From assembly GCA_928212115.1 (NCBI GenBank), contig CAKMRJ010005523.1, positions 103,330,994 to 103,394,993 on the forward strand: a stretch of 64,000 nucleotides of DNA, in the 5' to 3' direction. How positions within the stretch are numbered: position 1 is the first letter of the stretch; every line of letters begins with the position of its first letter. This DNA comes from Lactuca virosa (Eukaryota > Streptophyta > Magnoliopsida > Asterales > Asteraceae). Below the pieces are notes generated by a model. That model saw only the letters and a program-made list of their open reading frames with translations, was not told the DNA's origin and did no database searches. The translations under genes were made by a program, and so were the position numbers. Shown in pieces: positions 12,515-26,131 of the stretch.

Positions 12515-14768
12515 TTTGAAGATTATATGATATTATCGTCTCACAATCACTCATGATAAATTCCATGAAGTGATTCAGGTAAGCGCGGGTTGAATACAAT
12601 ACTCAAATCTTATTTCAGGAGCACTCATGAATGGTGTAGCAAACTCTTGCTATATCTAACGCCTTAGACAATCTACAAGCCAACTCATGACAATCTAGCC
12701 TCATTACATACTTCCAAAGTATGATCGACTGTGGATGGTTTGAATAATCTTATTATTCTGGAAGTCAAAACATGAAAAGTGAAACACAAGAATAATACTA
12801 ATCCTATATGGCCCCAAAACTTTTTAGTGTAAATAAAACACCTTTTATTTAATCACCATATTGATTACACATTATTCATTGTATATTGTTTTGATTTATC
12901 AAGTAATGCTTGAATTAAAACAATAGCTATTCAATGCTCCAAACATGCACACTATGTTTTATCTACGGTCCTTACTTTGTGAAATAGATCAATTGTAAAC
13001 ATTTCCAATGATACTCGTTTCACAATTCCAAATCCTTATCGTAAGTGTAAGAATACCAAGTTCTTGCCACTTACAGTAATTTGTTAGATTCTAAACTTAT
13101 ATGCAGATATCCTTTTGTAATGACTATGTACACAAGTCACAGAGACTTTGTCAATTACAAAACTTTCCATTGGAGATTGTTACAAGACAATTCCATAGAT
13201 CCGAAGTCTCATATTCAAAGCACATTCCTTTGAACATCCTTCTTGCATAAAAGTTTCTAACTTTCTCATAGATTCTTGATATCCAACTCACATTATGGAA
13301 ACATTTACATATTTTCCATATGACAACTCATTGTTAATAGAATCCTGTATATTCATAATAATGTCAATATGGTCCATCCATTACTATACTTCCAACTATC
13401 AATAAACAAAAAATCTTTGGCGAACCTTGGATTGTTCTTAGCAGTTCTTTAATAACTTTAGTCATATCAAGTTCTAGTCCTCTAAATGCCCTAGGCATTT
13501 GAAAAATTAGAATAAATGAATATTATAGCATATGCAATCGATCCTATACCCGAAGCATATGGGATGCGATTCATAATGTCTTACATAAAGACATGATACT
13601 TGACCAGTCTTTTGCTATAATATTTCCATATATAGAATTTCCAATGTTGAAGCATTTCAACATGGTACTCATATAAATCCTTGACTGAATTTGATTAAAA
13701 TCTCAATCTAAACTTTTAGAATTAAAAGGAAGTATAAGTTCCTCTCCCTTAATTATAGCAAAACAACTTTTCAACCCTGCAAGTTTGCGAATTGAAAACT
13801 TTATTTTCTATAATTAACATTGCTAACTTCCAACACTTACGATAATAATTATGCTCCCACTAGCATAACAATTACTTTGTTACTTGCATAACATTTATGC
13901 TCCCACTAGCTCTGACATATATCCAGAAATCTGTTGGACTTCTAGAAATCAATACTTTATTGATTTTCTTACCAAAGTTTAGATTTCTGACACGAGATTC
14001 TTCGATAAGCCTTTATCTAAGCTCACACACCTTTTATTAGAAAGCTCATATGTGTTTCTAAACAATATTAGAACTTATAGCAATAAGTCTCAAATGTTTA
14101 TACCTTTTTCCATTTCTCACAATTCGAACTATGAAGAGGGATCTCATAATCATAATCAAATTTGAGAATGCAAATATCACAATTGCTAACTCTTTAAAAT
14201 CTACTTTGTGAAAGTGTTTCCTCACAATCATTTTGATGAATTGTAGAGAAACCTTATGACACTTAGATCTTATGGTGTATGTGTTCTTATCCATGTGAAT
14301 TGGTCATAACCATAATCACAAGACAAGGTTAGTGAGAAATCCAAACTCATATGGACTGAACTTGTTCAATCTTAATTCCTTGCCACCTGGCAGCACAAGG
14401 GCCTACCATTGCTTCCAGGTTTTAAACAATTGGGAAAAGTCATAGAACTCACATGCATAGTCAACCTTAACTGGAATGAGCACAGAAACAAGTATATGTC
14501 AACACGATAGGTTACAAACCTCAACTCGTGTGCTAGTGATTAACAATAGGTTTTTTCTTGATTAGTTCTTGAACCTTGTCAAGATCTTTAAGACTCCCAC
14601 TGACCTCTTGACATATAAGATTCTCTTGTCAAGAAACATTACTTGACAAACAAATATTTTAGAGTTAGTGCGGTTTCTTATCCAGACAAAACACTTCACA
14701 CAATTGGTCTTAGTTGGTCTTTGTCTTATTCAAGACATCACAACTTACCAATTTCAAATGTACAAGAG
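12053..14768 (-). other. Copia-2 interior, left part: no coding region recognised
   Basis: AT-rich sequence between the 3' LTR and the Tekay-1 insertion. It includes a (TA)n run and repeated GCTCCCACTAGC-type words (about 13853 and 13902) that resemble extra polypurine tracts on the minus strand. No pol motif was found on either strand. Confidence 0.5.
12436..12511. repeat. (TA)n microsatellite
   Basis: About 38 TA units in the Copia-2 interior. Confidence 0.95.
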
Positions 14769-14773
14769 GAAGA

Positions 14774-17700
14774 TGTGACAACCTGAAATTTCAAGCCAAT
14801 GTAACGAATTCCAGTCGAACCTTGTAACCCGTTTTAAGTTAATAAAATATCTTTGAAAATAAAATGTTCAAAAAGTCTCAATTGGGTTGTCTAAATGATA
14901 GATATCGTGTCAAGGTTTTCAGAGATATCCAGATCACTCGAATCCGAGTTATAGCGAAGAAGTTATGACCAACCGAAGATTCGTGTAAAAACCGGTAAAA
15001 CCCTACTAAACGTAAAAACGCAAAGTTTCAATAAAACACTTTTTAGCCTTAAGTATCTAAGTGAAAGTCATAGATGTCATTAAACCGTAAACATACATAA
15101 AAAGAACGCCCAAATCTGACTTCGTATGAGCAAGTTATGATTTTTCTAAGTTTCGAAGTGGCAGTAGACAGCTAAAAACACGAAACAGTGATCGAGTGAT
15201 TTGTGGCCGACACAACCTAAACGAGAATCGAAGATCTCGTCAATGGTAGCACAACGGTAAAAAGTCTGACAGAAACGGACATCGGATGAAGAAGTTATGG
15301 ATTTTAAACGGACTTTTCGTGTCCCGGCCTATTAAAAATATATAATTAAAAATAAAGTCAAAATTTGCCAACGAAGTCTAAACGAGAGTTGTAGATTATA
15401 TACTCACCTACGCGTGCATATAAAGAATGTCAAAAACGGAGCTCGTATGCGAACGTTACGGAATTTACAAGTTCAAGGCACACACACCAAGACGATTTAC
15501 GCCCAGCGTACCCTCGTACGCCCAACGTACTCGGGTGCTAGGCCTCGGTTCGTCCACGTCGCCCCTACGCCTCTATGCCTCCCATCAAATGCTTCGTCCG
15601 AGGATGCGGTAAGCGATGACGCACGAGAACGCCCCGCGTAACCCCGTACGCCCAGCGTACTGAGGCGGTATAAAAGGGGTGCGAGGGTTCCGGGCATATT
15701 TGCTTATTTCTCCTCTTTCTCATGCCGAAGCTCTGCGTTTAGACCCTCGGAGACATCCCGAAGTCCCGGTTTTCATATCCAAGTTCGGAAGGAAGTTTTA
15801 CGCTCCCGAGATTCCCCAGAATCCCGAGAAATCCGCTTTCTTCAGTCGAAGTTCTGCTCGGTTTTCGTCTCACCTTCTTCAATCTATCAAGTGAGTTCAT
15901 ACCCCTACAAACACACTTTAAATACATTTTAAATGCTTTTTAAATACTTTTAAGGGGGGAATACAAGTAAACACCCGGTTATTATCGTGTGAAAATATCT
16001 ATCCTTTTCTATGCATATTATACTATTATTTTAACTATCATATGAAAACGTTCGCATGCAACACATATTGCAATAACACCTTGTCTTTTCAGAATAAAAA
16101 CATGTTGTTATATAATTATCAAACACTTTAATTATATTTTGAGTATAAATGTTCAATAATGTTATACTGTACATACAAAGTTGACACTACGCTAGGGTTT
16201 ACCGTACAAACGAAACATACTTTTGGAAAAACTATAATAGGTATAGTTTACAAAGAAATCATGAGATTTTACATACTATAAGTACTATATCAAGGAAATA
16301 CTTTCATATACACGAACAAATGGACTTTTCATACGTAAATCTATTTGATACTAAGTTTTGTGAGACATTCAACTTCACGTACTTTCAAGTATGCAGTTAA
16401 AGTCCTGTATTACTTTTTGTTATTTAATCAATCATATGTGATTTATAACTGTGTTTCAAACAATAGGATTTCATATACTTCAAACTGTGTTTCAAACAAA
16501 CTACTTTTAAATCATTTTATAAATTGACATCACGTCATCAATATTTATTATTAAACTCTTCAAAAGGTTTTACAAAACTTCCTTTTTAACTTATATATCG
16601 TCAAATGCATGCCTATATGTGTATATTATGTAAGAAATGTTTAAAGGACTTAGAACTGCTAACCCACTTTATTTCCTTTTTTTCTTGTTTGAATGTGTAC
16701 TTAGAGTAATCGGTTAGTTGTCTGAAGGTCGTCTAAACATTAGTTATATATTATGTATACATATGTAGATATAAAAGTACCAGTCAATCATTCAAATACT
16801 ACAAAGAAGAATACAATAACAGAAATTACTAGTAAGCTATTATAGGTATGTATAGTTTAGGAGAATACTATCATAAACAAATATTAGACAGAGAATACTA
16901 TAATAGAGAATACTACAACAGAGAATACTATCATATACAAGTACACACAGAGAATACTATCATATACAAGTACACACAGAGAATACTATCATATACAAGT
17001 ACATACTAAGATACTATAACAGAACGAACATACTAAGATGCTATAGCATGGAACAACTACAGGATCTAACTATACCAATGATCACTAACGCATTGTTCTA
17101 AACAAAAGGTGATAATAAATTGGGTATACATGATCATATAACTTTAATGTGGATATTACGACCTAGCAATTCGTTGCGGAAGTCACCCTTGTTTCCCAGA
17201 ATCTCTTGTAGGGAGAACGTTTAGTATGGGAACTACTTATCACATTATGACCTTAATAAAACAAATATGTATTCAGGTAATTAGTACTGCAGGTTGTCAA
17301 TTCTGAAGACCCCTGAGTACTTACTTTTCCCATTACTTTCATATAGTGACAGTTCTACTTGAAAGTCAATACAAGCTATTTTCGAGTTAAGATAGTTATA
17401 AACTAGGGGAAAAACATCCACTTTTATAGAGAAACAAACATTCAAAACAGTCGGGTCTTGCCAGAAGACTACTTTTTATACTAGAAGGAAATATGGGATT
17501 TTCTAGGGGTTTTTAAACATATACAAACATTTACATTGAACTTTTACAAACATTTACATTCAAACTTATACAAACATTGACATTAAATACTTATGAACTC
17601 ACCAGCTTAAATGCTGATCTACACTTTTTCTTCAAAATAACTTGTATTCTCAGGTCACCAGTAGACAGGTGTCGATGCCAGGTTTTGAGAAGACGGAGCA

Positions 17701-17896
17701 TCTTCAAGACTCGTCTTTTATTTTGATAATTCATTTTTGGTGTCTTATTACTATTAAAGAACACACTTGTATGAAATTATACTATTAATGCAATGGATGA
17801 TGTTGTTGCTTATTTACAACTTTGCATTGTTATGATACTGTACATGACGTCCTCAGCCCCCGAACGTTTCCGCCGTTCCGGTTTTGGGGTGTGACA
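14774..17896 (+). repeat. Tekay-1 5' LTR
   Basis: 3123 bp. Palindromic words: 15496-15511 (TTTACGCCCAGCGTAC), 15516-15530 (GTACGCCCAACGTAC) and 15646-15660 (GTACGCCCAGCGTAC). TATA box TATAAAAG at 15669-15676. A ~28 bp tandem repeat (AGAGAATACTATCATATACA units) lies at about 16885-17010. Short frames around 15414-15927 run through these elements and are not genes. Confidence 0.93.
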
Positions 17897-17899
17897 GAT

Positions 17900-17911
17900 T
17901 GGTATCAGAGC
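17900..17911 (+). other. Primer binding site of Tekay-1 (initiator Met tRNA)
   Basis: TGGTATCAGAGC three bases after the 5' LTR matches the usual plant LTR-element PBS. The leader after it (to about 18600) is closely similar to that of Tekay-2 (51986-52690) although the two LTRs differ over much of their length. Confidence 0.9.
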
Positions 17912-19236
17912 TTTGTTTATAGTGAATCGAGTATATCAACCCATAAAAGATATACAAACTATAAACACAACGGGATTAATATACTCTGACCAAGAGTTTA
18001 TACTTTTAAATAATAAAATATTTAACTAAGTATACATATCTGCATTCATACTAAAAACTGTATCACTAGGACAGAACAAAAGTATTACGATTGTTGAACA
18101 ACACGATTAGGCTTAGAGACATATAGTCAAACCTGGGAGGATATAGCCTGATCAACTATATTTTCCAAGGAGTGACTAGCATGTGCCTAAGAATGGTTGT
18201 GGTGTTGCAACAAGTCTAAAAACTTACCAACCCTACTACAATGAGAACATTAGAACAAAACATAGACTTAAAATACTATAGGAGTATTTTGTGATACTAT
18301 AATTACTTATTTGAGAACTAAACAGGTCTTTATTAGTATGTCAATAGTTGCCGAGTGGATACACTACGGTTATGTGTAACTATGGTGTCATAGACTTAGA
18401 ATCTGTGATCTTTGCTTTACTTCCTGTTCCTTGTTTGGTTGTGGACTTAGAGTTAGGATCGCTTATTCGAAGGTCTATCCTGTTTTGGTTACATATGACT
18501 GGTATGCACTACGCAGATGTGGGAGTAACTAATAAAGATCATCTTATAATTATCTTAGTTAGTACGTCTATTAACTGTTTCTTTTACCCTTATTTCTCGT
18601 CAAGATAAATGGTTGAACTAAGTGTTCACCCGAGGGATAACCGTCACCAGTAGGAGATATTCTACCTTTCTTTCCTTGGTTTAAGGAATAGTCTTCCTAT
18701 CTATGCTCCAAGTAGCACTTTTCTATGTAACTATCCTTGTACTGTAAGTACTTTTAGTAGGCCTTTATGCTGTCAAAACTTTTCTACTTCGGATATGATG
18801 TAAGACCTACTCCAAGGTCATTTTTCCCAAACTTATTACATCTTAAATATCAATGATATTGACAGTCGGTTAATTTCGGTGACAATATTTGTTCAAATAC
18901 TTTCATTCTACTATCGTTAGGATTCTATCCAACTCTCACCCTAGTCAATTTGTTGAACTATGGTAACTTAGCTCATGGATCACTTCCAATTCTTTTCGAA
19001 TGTTGGATCATGTTATCCACCAACCAATGATAGCCTAGATTGGATAAAAAATCGTCTGGCGACCATTCTATGAACTTTCTTCCACTCTTTACCAGTACTA
19101 CATCATAGGGATGTAGGCCAAACCATCGAGAACAGTTTAACAAAACGGAAAATTTGCATTTACCTGAATGATTAGAATACATCTGAGGCCAACCACAATC
19201 GCTCACGAACTCATTTTCTTATCGTGTAACAGAATC

Positions 19237-19866
19237 ATGTCGTCAAAGAAAAGTAAACAACCCATCAACAAAACACCAACTCTTCAGATAGATACAACTA
19301 CTTTTCAAGCTGCGGTCTCAGCGGCAGTGATAGCTGTCATGACTCACCTTAACGCTAACAATGCAAATGTTAGCGGGATTGTTATCAATAACTCCAATCA
19401 AAGTAACAACCAAGTACATCAACAAGTATCAAGCTACCACAACACCCCGAATCTCAAACCCAAGACCAATAAACGAAAGTTCTGGGATAGATTTAAAGGC
19501 AAATCACCCCAAGGGACGAACAAAAGACAACAACATGTGGCAACCTTCGCGGCCACGACTTCTGTAACTCCTACTACCATCCCTACTAGTATCCCGGTTA
19601 TCCCTAACCCAGCCAGGCAGTATGCTGGAAATTTGCCAAAGTGCAATAAGTGCAGTTTTCATCATCTAGGTAGTTGCCGACAGTTACACTGCAAGGACTG
19701 CAACAAGAACGGGCACACTACCCGTTTCTGCAGGACTCGGATCCAACACATTACTTCGACCACCAATGTCGAAATTTCTCGAATATGCCATCTATGCGGC
19801 GTAATGGGACATTTCAAGAGGGACTGCCCAACAGAGAAGAGTGACGGGGGAACAGGAGGAGTTTGA
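19237..19866 (+). pseudogene. Tekay-1 gag, central capsid deleted
   Basis: Open 209-codon frame from ATG 19237 (MSSKKSKQP). Residues 1-60 match the N terminus of Tekay-2 gag (TTTFQAAVSAAVIAVM against VMFQAAVTASVAATM). It then jumps to the basic region (KRKFWDRFKGKSPQG), skipping the capsid domain that Tekay-2 has at about 53940-54470. Three CCHC-like knuckles follow: CNKCSFHHLGSC, CKDCNKNGHTTRFC and CHLCGVMGHFKRDC. The frame is intact but lacks the assembly domain, so it could at most bind nucleic acid. A coding-capable remnant; no evidence of expression. Confidence 0.8.
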
Positions 19867-20774
19867 CCTCAGGATAACAAAAGGCATCAAAGGATCCTAC
19901 TATAATATGGGTACACTTCCAAACCGCAATAATTAATTACACTTATAATTACACTCTCGTTCGAATCAAATCTTTACATTGGTATAAAACTAGCGCAACT
20001 CGAGTCATATCTTTCTACGAGATCCCATCAGTTCTAGGGACTCTCGTGTTGCTGGTACTTGCTTTTACGCAGTATACCTTATTCGCAGCCGCACCATCAT
20101 CGGTAAAACTAAAGTACTGAAACTCCTTTATAAGTTGCACAATAGTGTTCTTGTAACACCGTTCTGAACTAGTCTCACGCCAGTTAGTCCGAGTAGTTCG
20201 ACATGGTCAGTTGACTTGAGTCGATTTGATCCTCACAGTGCCACTTTCGTGCAAAAATTCTTCTCCCTTTAATCGACTTTCTAGCAAAGCCGAAATTCCA
20301 AAACTCTGAGGCACTCATGCGTAGATTGCCTTATGTTTCGTAGCTTTCCCGAAGTAACCTCCGTAAACCTCCCCGGAATACCACTCGTATAGTACGTCAA
20401 GTTCAATCCGAAGGCCCATACGGTTAATCTATCACTGAGGAATGTATACGCAAGGGTGGTACATAATCAAGGTTCTACAGGTTTAGAATTGATGATTCTG
20501 CTTTAACTTCTTTTCCTTGTTTGGATGTGAGCTTAAAGAAGAATCATTTATTCGACTACCTTTTCAATCTTAATTATATATGACTCGTATACCCAAGACT
20601 GTGATTGATGAACCAGGTATGAGTTCTACTACGAACTTCAGGACGGAGACTGCCCAAAACTGCGAGTGATCGTGCTTCCGTGAGAATAAACTTAGAAGTA
20701 CCTATCTTTTTCCTTAATTCATGAGTAATCATACTTTCTTTTAGATCTTCACGACATCTAATCCACCCCAAGGT

Positions 20775-21256
20775 TTTGACGTCATAATCAGTATGAATTG
20801 GTTGAGTCTACATCGAGCCGACATCATGTGCTTTGAGAAAGCAGTTCGTCTTAACCTCCCTAACAACGAAACTCTAGTTATTTACAGCGACGAATCAAGT
20901 ACGAACCTTCTCATCATTTCGTGTATGCACGCTCAGAAGTGCTTACGAAAGGAATGGCATACATTCCTTACACACATCGTCGATACGAGCCAAGAAGTGA
21001 AAGGCATTCAGGACATTCCAGAAGTACACGACTTTTCCACCACATCGCCAAGTCGAGTTTCAGAATCGACTTAGTTCCAGGAACTACACCAGTAGCCAAA
21101 TCGCCTTATCGTCTAGCTCCAGCTGAGATACATAAACTTTCCAGTCAGCTTAACGAGCTTCTCAGGAAGGGTTATCACCCCAGTGAAGGCAGACAAAAGA
21201 AACAAAGTCGTACCCTGATAGTGAAAGGTTTGCTAGAATGCCATGCGAGGACCTGA
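20775..21256 (+). pseudogene. Tekay-1 protease/RT shred fused to chromodomain tail
   Basis: Frame one (to ~21056) matches the protease-RT linker: WLSLHRADIMCFEKAVRLNL. After a frame change, FRIDLVPGTTPVAKSPYR (from 21059) is the RT N terminus, up to LNELLRKG. At ~21180 this joins RQKKQSRTLIVKG, which corresponds to the chromodomain-like tail of Tekay-2 at ~58130. About 2.5 kb encoding RT, RNase H and integrase has been lost. No function is possible. Confidence 0.85.
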
Positions 21257-21374
21257 ATACACTTTGGAGCGCGAAGATCAGATGAAACAAAAGTACCCAC
21301 ATCTCTTTCCCTAATCCACAAATATTTACCTTACATTTAATTTCGGGACGAAATTCCCTCTAACGGGGGGATGA

Positions 21375-24300
21375 TGTGACAACCTGAAATTTCAAGCCAA
21401 TGTAACGAATTCCAATCGAACCTTGTAACCCGTTTTAAGTTAATAAAATATCTTTGAAAATAAAATGTTCAAAAAGTCTCAATTGGGTTGTCTAAATGAT
21501 AGATATCGTGTCAAGGTTTTCAGAGATATCCAGATCACTCGAATCCGAGTTATAACGAAGAAGTTATGACCAACCGAAGATTCGTGTAAAAACCGGTAAA
21601 ATCCTACTAAACGTAAAAACGCAAAGTTTCAATAAAACACTTTTTAGCCTTAAGTATCTAAGTGAAGGTCATAGATGTCATTAAACCGTAAACATACATA
21701 AAAAGAACGCCCAAATCTGACTTCGTATGAGGAAGTTATGATTTTTCTAAGTTCCGAAGTGGCAGTAGACAGCTAAAAACTCGAAACAGTGATCGAGTGA
21801 TTTGTGGCCGACACAACCTAAACGAGAATCGAAGATCTCGTCAATGGTAGCACAACGGTAAAAAGTCTGACAGAAACGGACATCGGATGAAGAAGTTATG
21901 GATTTTAAACGGACTTTTCGTGTCCCGGCCTATTAAAAATATATAATTAAAAATAAAGTCAAAATTTGCCAACGAAGTCTAAACGAGAGTTGTAGATTGT
22001 ATTCTCACCTACGCGTGCATATAAAGAACGTCAAAAACGGAGCTTGTATGCGAAAGTTACAGAATTTACAAGTTCAAGGCACACACACCAAGACGATTTA
22101 CGCCCAGCGTACTCGGGTGCTAGGCCTCGGTTCGTCCACGTCCCCCCTACGCCTCTATGCCCTCCCATCAAATGCTTCGTCTGAGGATGCGGTAAGCGAT
22201 GACGCACGAGAACGCCCCACGTAACCCCGTACGCCCAGCGTACAGAGGCGGTTCAGCCTCCTATAAAAGGGGTGCGAGGGTTCCGGGCATATTTGCTTAT
22301 TTCTCCTCTTTCTTCGTGCCGAACCTCTGCGTTTAGACCCTCGGAGACATCCTGAAGTCCCGGTTTTCATATCCAAGTTCGGAAGGAAGTTTTACGCTCC
22401 CGAGATTCCCCAGAATCCCGAGTATTCCGCTTTCTTCAGTCGAAGTTCTGCTCGGTTTTCGTCTCACCTTCTTCAATCTATCAAGTGAGTTCATACCCCT
22501 ACAAACACACTTTAAATACATTTTAAATGCTTTTTAAATACTTTTAAGGGGAGGGGGAATACAAGTAAACACCCGGTTATTATCGTGTGAAAATATCTAT
22601 CCTTTGCTATGCATATTATACTGTTATTTTAACTATCATATGAAAACGTTCGCGTGCAACACATATTGCAATAACACCTTGTCTTTTCAGAATAAAAACA
22701 TGTTGTTATATAATTATCAAACACTTTAATTATATTTTGAGTATAAATGTTCAATAATGTTATACTGTACATACAAAGTTGACACTACGCTAGGGTTTAC
22801 CGTACAAACGAAACATACTTTTGGAAAAACTATAATAGGTATAGTTTACAAAGAAATCATGAGATTTTACATACTATAAGTACTATATCAAGGAAATACT
22901 TTCATATACAAGAACAAATGGACTTTTCATACGTAAATCTATTTGATACTAAGTTTTGTGAGACATTCAACTTCACGTACTTTCAAGTATGCAGTTAAAG
23001 TCCTGTATTACTTTTTGAAATTTAATCGATCATATGTGATTTATAACTGTGTTTCAAACAATAGGATTTCATATACTTCAAACTGTGTTTCAAACAAACT
23101 ACTTTTAAATTGTTTTATAAATTGACATCAAGTCATCAATATTTATTATTAAACTCTTCAAAAGGTTTTACAAAACTTCCTTTTTAACTTATATATCGTC
23201 AAATGCATGCCTATATATGATAGTATGTAAGAAATGTTTAAAGGACTTAGAACTGCTAACCCGCTTTATTTCCTTTTTTTTCTTGTTTGAATGTGTACTT
23301 AGAGTAATCGGTTAGTTGTCCGAAGGTCGTCTAAACATTAGTTATATATTATCTATACATATGTAGATATAAAAGTACCAGTCAATCATTCAAATACTAC
23401 AAAGAAGAATACTATAACAGAAATTACTAGTAAGTTATTATAGGTATGTATAGTTTAGGAGAATACTATCATAAACAAATATTAGACAGAGAATACTAAC
23501 AGAGAATACTATCATATACAAGTACACACAGAGAATACTATCATATACAAGTACACATAGAGAATAATATCATATACAAGTACATACTAAGATACTATAA
23601 CAGAACGAACATACTAAGATGCTATAGCATGGAACAACTACATGATCTAACTATACCAATGATCACTAACGCATTGTTCTAAACAAAAGGTGATAATAAA
23701 TTGGGTATACATGATCATATAACTTTAATGTGGATATTACGACCTAGCAATTCGTTGCGGAAGTCACCCTTGTTTCCCAGAATCTCTTGTAGGGAGAACG
23801 TTTAATATGGGAACTACTTATCACATTATGACCTTAATAAAACAAATATGTATTCAGGTAATTAGTACTGCAGGTTGTCAATTCTGAAGACCCCTGAGTA
23901 CTTACTTTTCCCATTACTTTCATATAGTGACAGTTCTACTTGAAAGTCAATACAAGCTATTTTCGAGTTAAGATAGTTATAAACTAGGGGAAAAACATCC
24001 ACTTTTATAGAGAAACAGACATTCAAAACAGTCCGGTCTTGGCAGAAGACTACTTTTTATAGTAGTAGGAAATATGGGATTTTCTAGGGGTTTTTAAACA
24101 TATACAAACATTTACATTGAACTTTTACAAACATTTACATTCAAACTTATACAAACATTGACATTAAATACTTATGAACTCACCAGCTTAAATGCTGATC
24201 TACACTTTTTCTTCAAAATAACTTGTATTCTCAGGTCACCAGTAGACAGGTGCCGATGCCAGGTTTTGAGAAGACGGTGCATGTTCAAGACTCGTCTTTT

Positions 24301-24477
24301 ATTTTGATAATTCATTTTTGGTGTCTTATTACTATTAAAGAACACACTTGTATGAAATTATACTATTATTGCAATGGATGATGTTGTTGCTTATTTACTA
24401 CTTTGCATTGTTATTATACTGTACATGACGTCCTCCGCCCCCGAACGTTTCCGCCGTTCTGGTTTTGGGGTGTGACA
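21375..24477 (+). repeat. Tekay-1 3' LTR
   Basis: 3103 bp, nearly the same as the 5' LTR. It lacks a ~19 bp piece containing one palindromic word, so it has two full words (22097-22112 and 22229-22243) where the 5' copy has three. TATA box at 22262-22269. Confidence 0.93.
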
Positions 24478-24482
24478 GAAGA

Positions 24483-25496
24483 AAACATTTTACTCTACAT
24501 TTTCTGATATGTCACTTAATATACAATCTTGGAGGATGACTCTAAGATTTGATTTTGGAATGAAGTATGATTCATCTTAATTGATTTAACCATTTCAACA
24601 ATTCCTGATTCCTTTTCTTAGCCAAACAAATGCACTTTATAGGATCAATTGTGATCTAGTTCCATAATCACTAAGATGGTCATAAAACACGATAATCAAG
24701 TACTCTCCCATCCTTTCAGATAGGAGAAACTTTTATCTTTCTACCGACTTTGATTCTTTTTATTCGTTCTGCTATACATTGAGACTTTTCAATGACTCAG
24801 AATTATACTTAATCTTGTAAGCATAACCACATTTACTAACTTTAGTAAACCATAACGAACATTCTTATCGTTCTTTGTGGTGGACCTGACCAGCGCACAA
24901 CCAAGTGTACCCGATCCCCTAGTCCTTCACTTAACTCACCTCTTATGTGAACAAGGAATTAGTCCTAGTTTCCCAAAGATGAAGATTCTTATTCATCATA
25001 CAATACAAGTTGCATGATCCCAATTTTCTGTCCAATTGAAACTTGGGTGATGAGAATCTTTCCTTATTTGGTAAATTTAGACACTACCACAAACGAAAGA
25101 ATCAAATCCATATTGCTAAAAATACAAACATCAATTTTCACATATGTCATTGCAAGGAAATATAAAATAAGATAAAAAAATTTCTTTATTTATATAATTG
25201 CAGAAAACCTTTTCCTTACAATGCAATTACAAATGAAAACTATGTTATTACAAATTTCTAAGCAATCTTTCATAACTCTTAAGCAGCAGCTCAAAAAATC
25301 CGATCATCGAACCAGGCGATCAAAATCCATCTCTTCGCGATCAGACTCTGCATGCCTTTCCTTTAAGCTTCCTTTGATCCTACAAAAAATCAAAATGTAA
25401 TCTTATCACATCATGTATTAATAATCTACCAATAGGAACTAAATAGAGTTACATAGTTGACTTACCTGAAGTAGCCATGCAATTTGCTTCTACCAT
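24483..25496 (-). other. Copia-2 interior, middle part: no coding region recognised
   Basis: Lies downstream of gag on the minus strand, where protease and integrase would be expected. No DSGA, HHCC or DDE signature was found in any frame. Supports the reading that Copia-2 lacks pol. Confidence 0.45.
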
Positions 25497-26131
25497 CACT
25501 TAGATCTCTCAGGTAGTCAGGGCAGCTTCACAACCAATGCCCTTTCTTTTGGCAATAGAAACATATGGACTCTTTGGGAATGGTACACAAGACAATCTCA
25601 GACTTAGCCTTTCCCTTTCCCTTGGAAAGAGAAATCTTTTATGGACTTCCAATGTTTCCATTGTCAATGTCCATGGAAGTTTGGGAAGTAGATATTCTAA
25701 TCAAATTTGCTTTACCAGTGGGCCAAATCATTGTTGATTCGGCATAAATTAGCAAATAGGTAAGATCAATAAGGGTCACGTCGCGGTCTGTGATATAGTA
25801 GTCTTTAACAAACTGACTATGCGACTCGGGAAGTGATTGAAGAACCAAGTCAATAGCCAACTTTCTTGAGACATTGACTCCTAACATTCCCAGACTGTCA
25901 ATGTGTGACTTCATCTCCAAGACATGTGCACACACAGATCTTCCATTTTCATGTTTGCTCGCCAATAGGGCCTGAGTGACCTTGAACTTTTCAAGTCTTA
26001 AAAACATGTGGGTCAGGGAGAATAATTGGAGGAGGTGGAGGAAGTGAAGTATGATATTGTGGAATATCATCTTCTTGTGGAAAGCCTTTTCCAATAGTTT
26101 TGGGAAGACCATAGTTGTCTGACCTAGACAT
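25497..26131 (-). pseudogene. Copia-2 gag remnant
   Basis: On the minus strand an ATG at 26129-26131 opens a Pro-rich N terminus (MSRSDNYGLPKTIGKGFP, later SLPPPPP). After a frame change the UBN2/Retrotran_gag_2 core appears: KFKVTQALLASKHENGRS, HVLEMKSHIDSLGMLGV, DLVLQSLPESHSQFVKDY. A CCHC knuckle CFYCQKKGHWL-SC lies near 25510-25552, broken by a TGA at 25528-25530. The stretch between the Pro-rich part and the core seems shortened. Not functional as it stands. Confidence 0.8.

Larger units (their letters stand above)
14774..24477 (+). mobile_element. Tekay-1: Ty3/gypsy element with pol mostly deleted
   Basis: LTRs 14774-17896 (3123 bp) and 21375-24477 (3103 bp), both TGTGACAACC...GTGTGACA and very similar by eye. 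Perfect TSD GAAGA (14769-14773 and 24478-24482). A perfect PBS TGGTATCAGAGC sits at 17900-17911 and a polypurine tract TAACGGGGGGATGA just before 21375. The interior is only 3.5 kb, against 6.3 kb in Tekay-2. It retains the leader, a shortened gag and shreds of protease and RT joined directly to the chromodomain end. It is therefore non-autonomous, probably mobilised by a full-length relative. Similar LTRs indicate a fairly recent insertion into Copia-2. Confidence 0.93.

Noticed and set aside
15414..15927. Several overlapping frames on both strands in the Tekay-1 LTR (and copies at 21997-22521)
   Set aside because: They cover LTR promoter and leader sequence, change between the two LTR copies and have no domain.
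17900..17911. tRNA gene fragment
   Set aside because: Only the PBS complement of a tRNA 3' region; no cloverleaf around it. The same holds for 27968-27979, 33189-33205 and 51989-52000.
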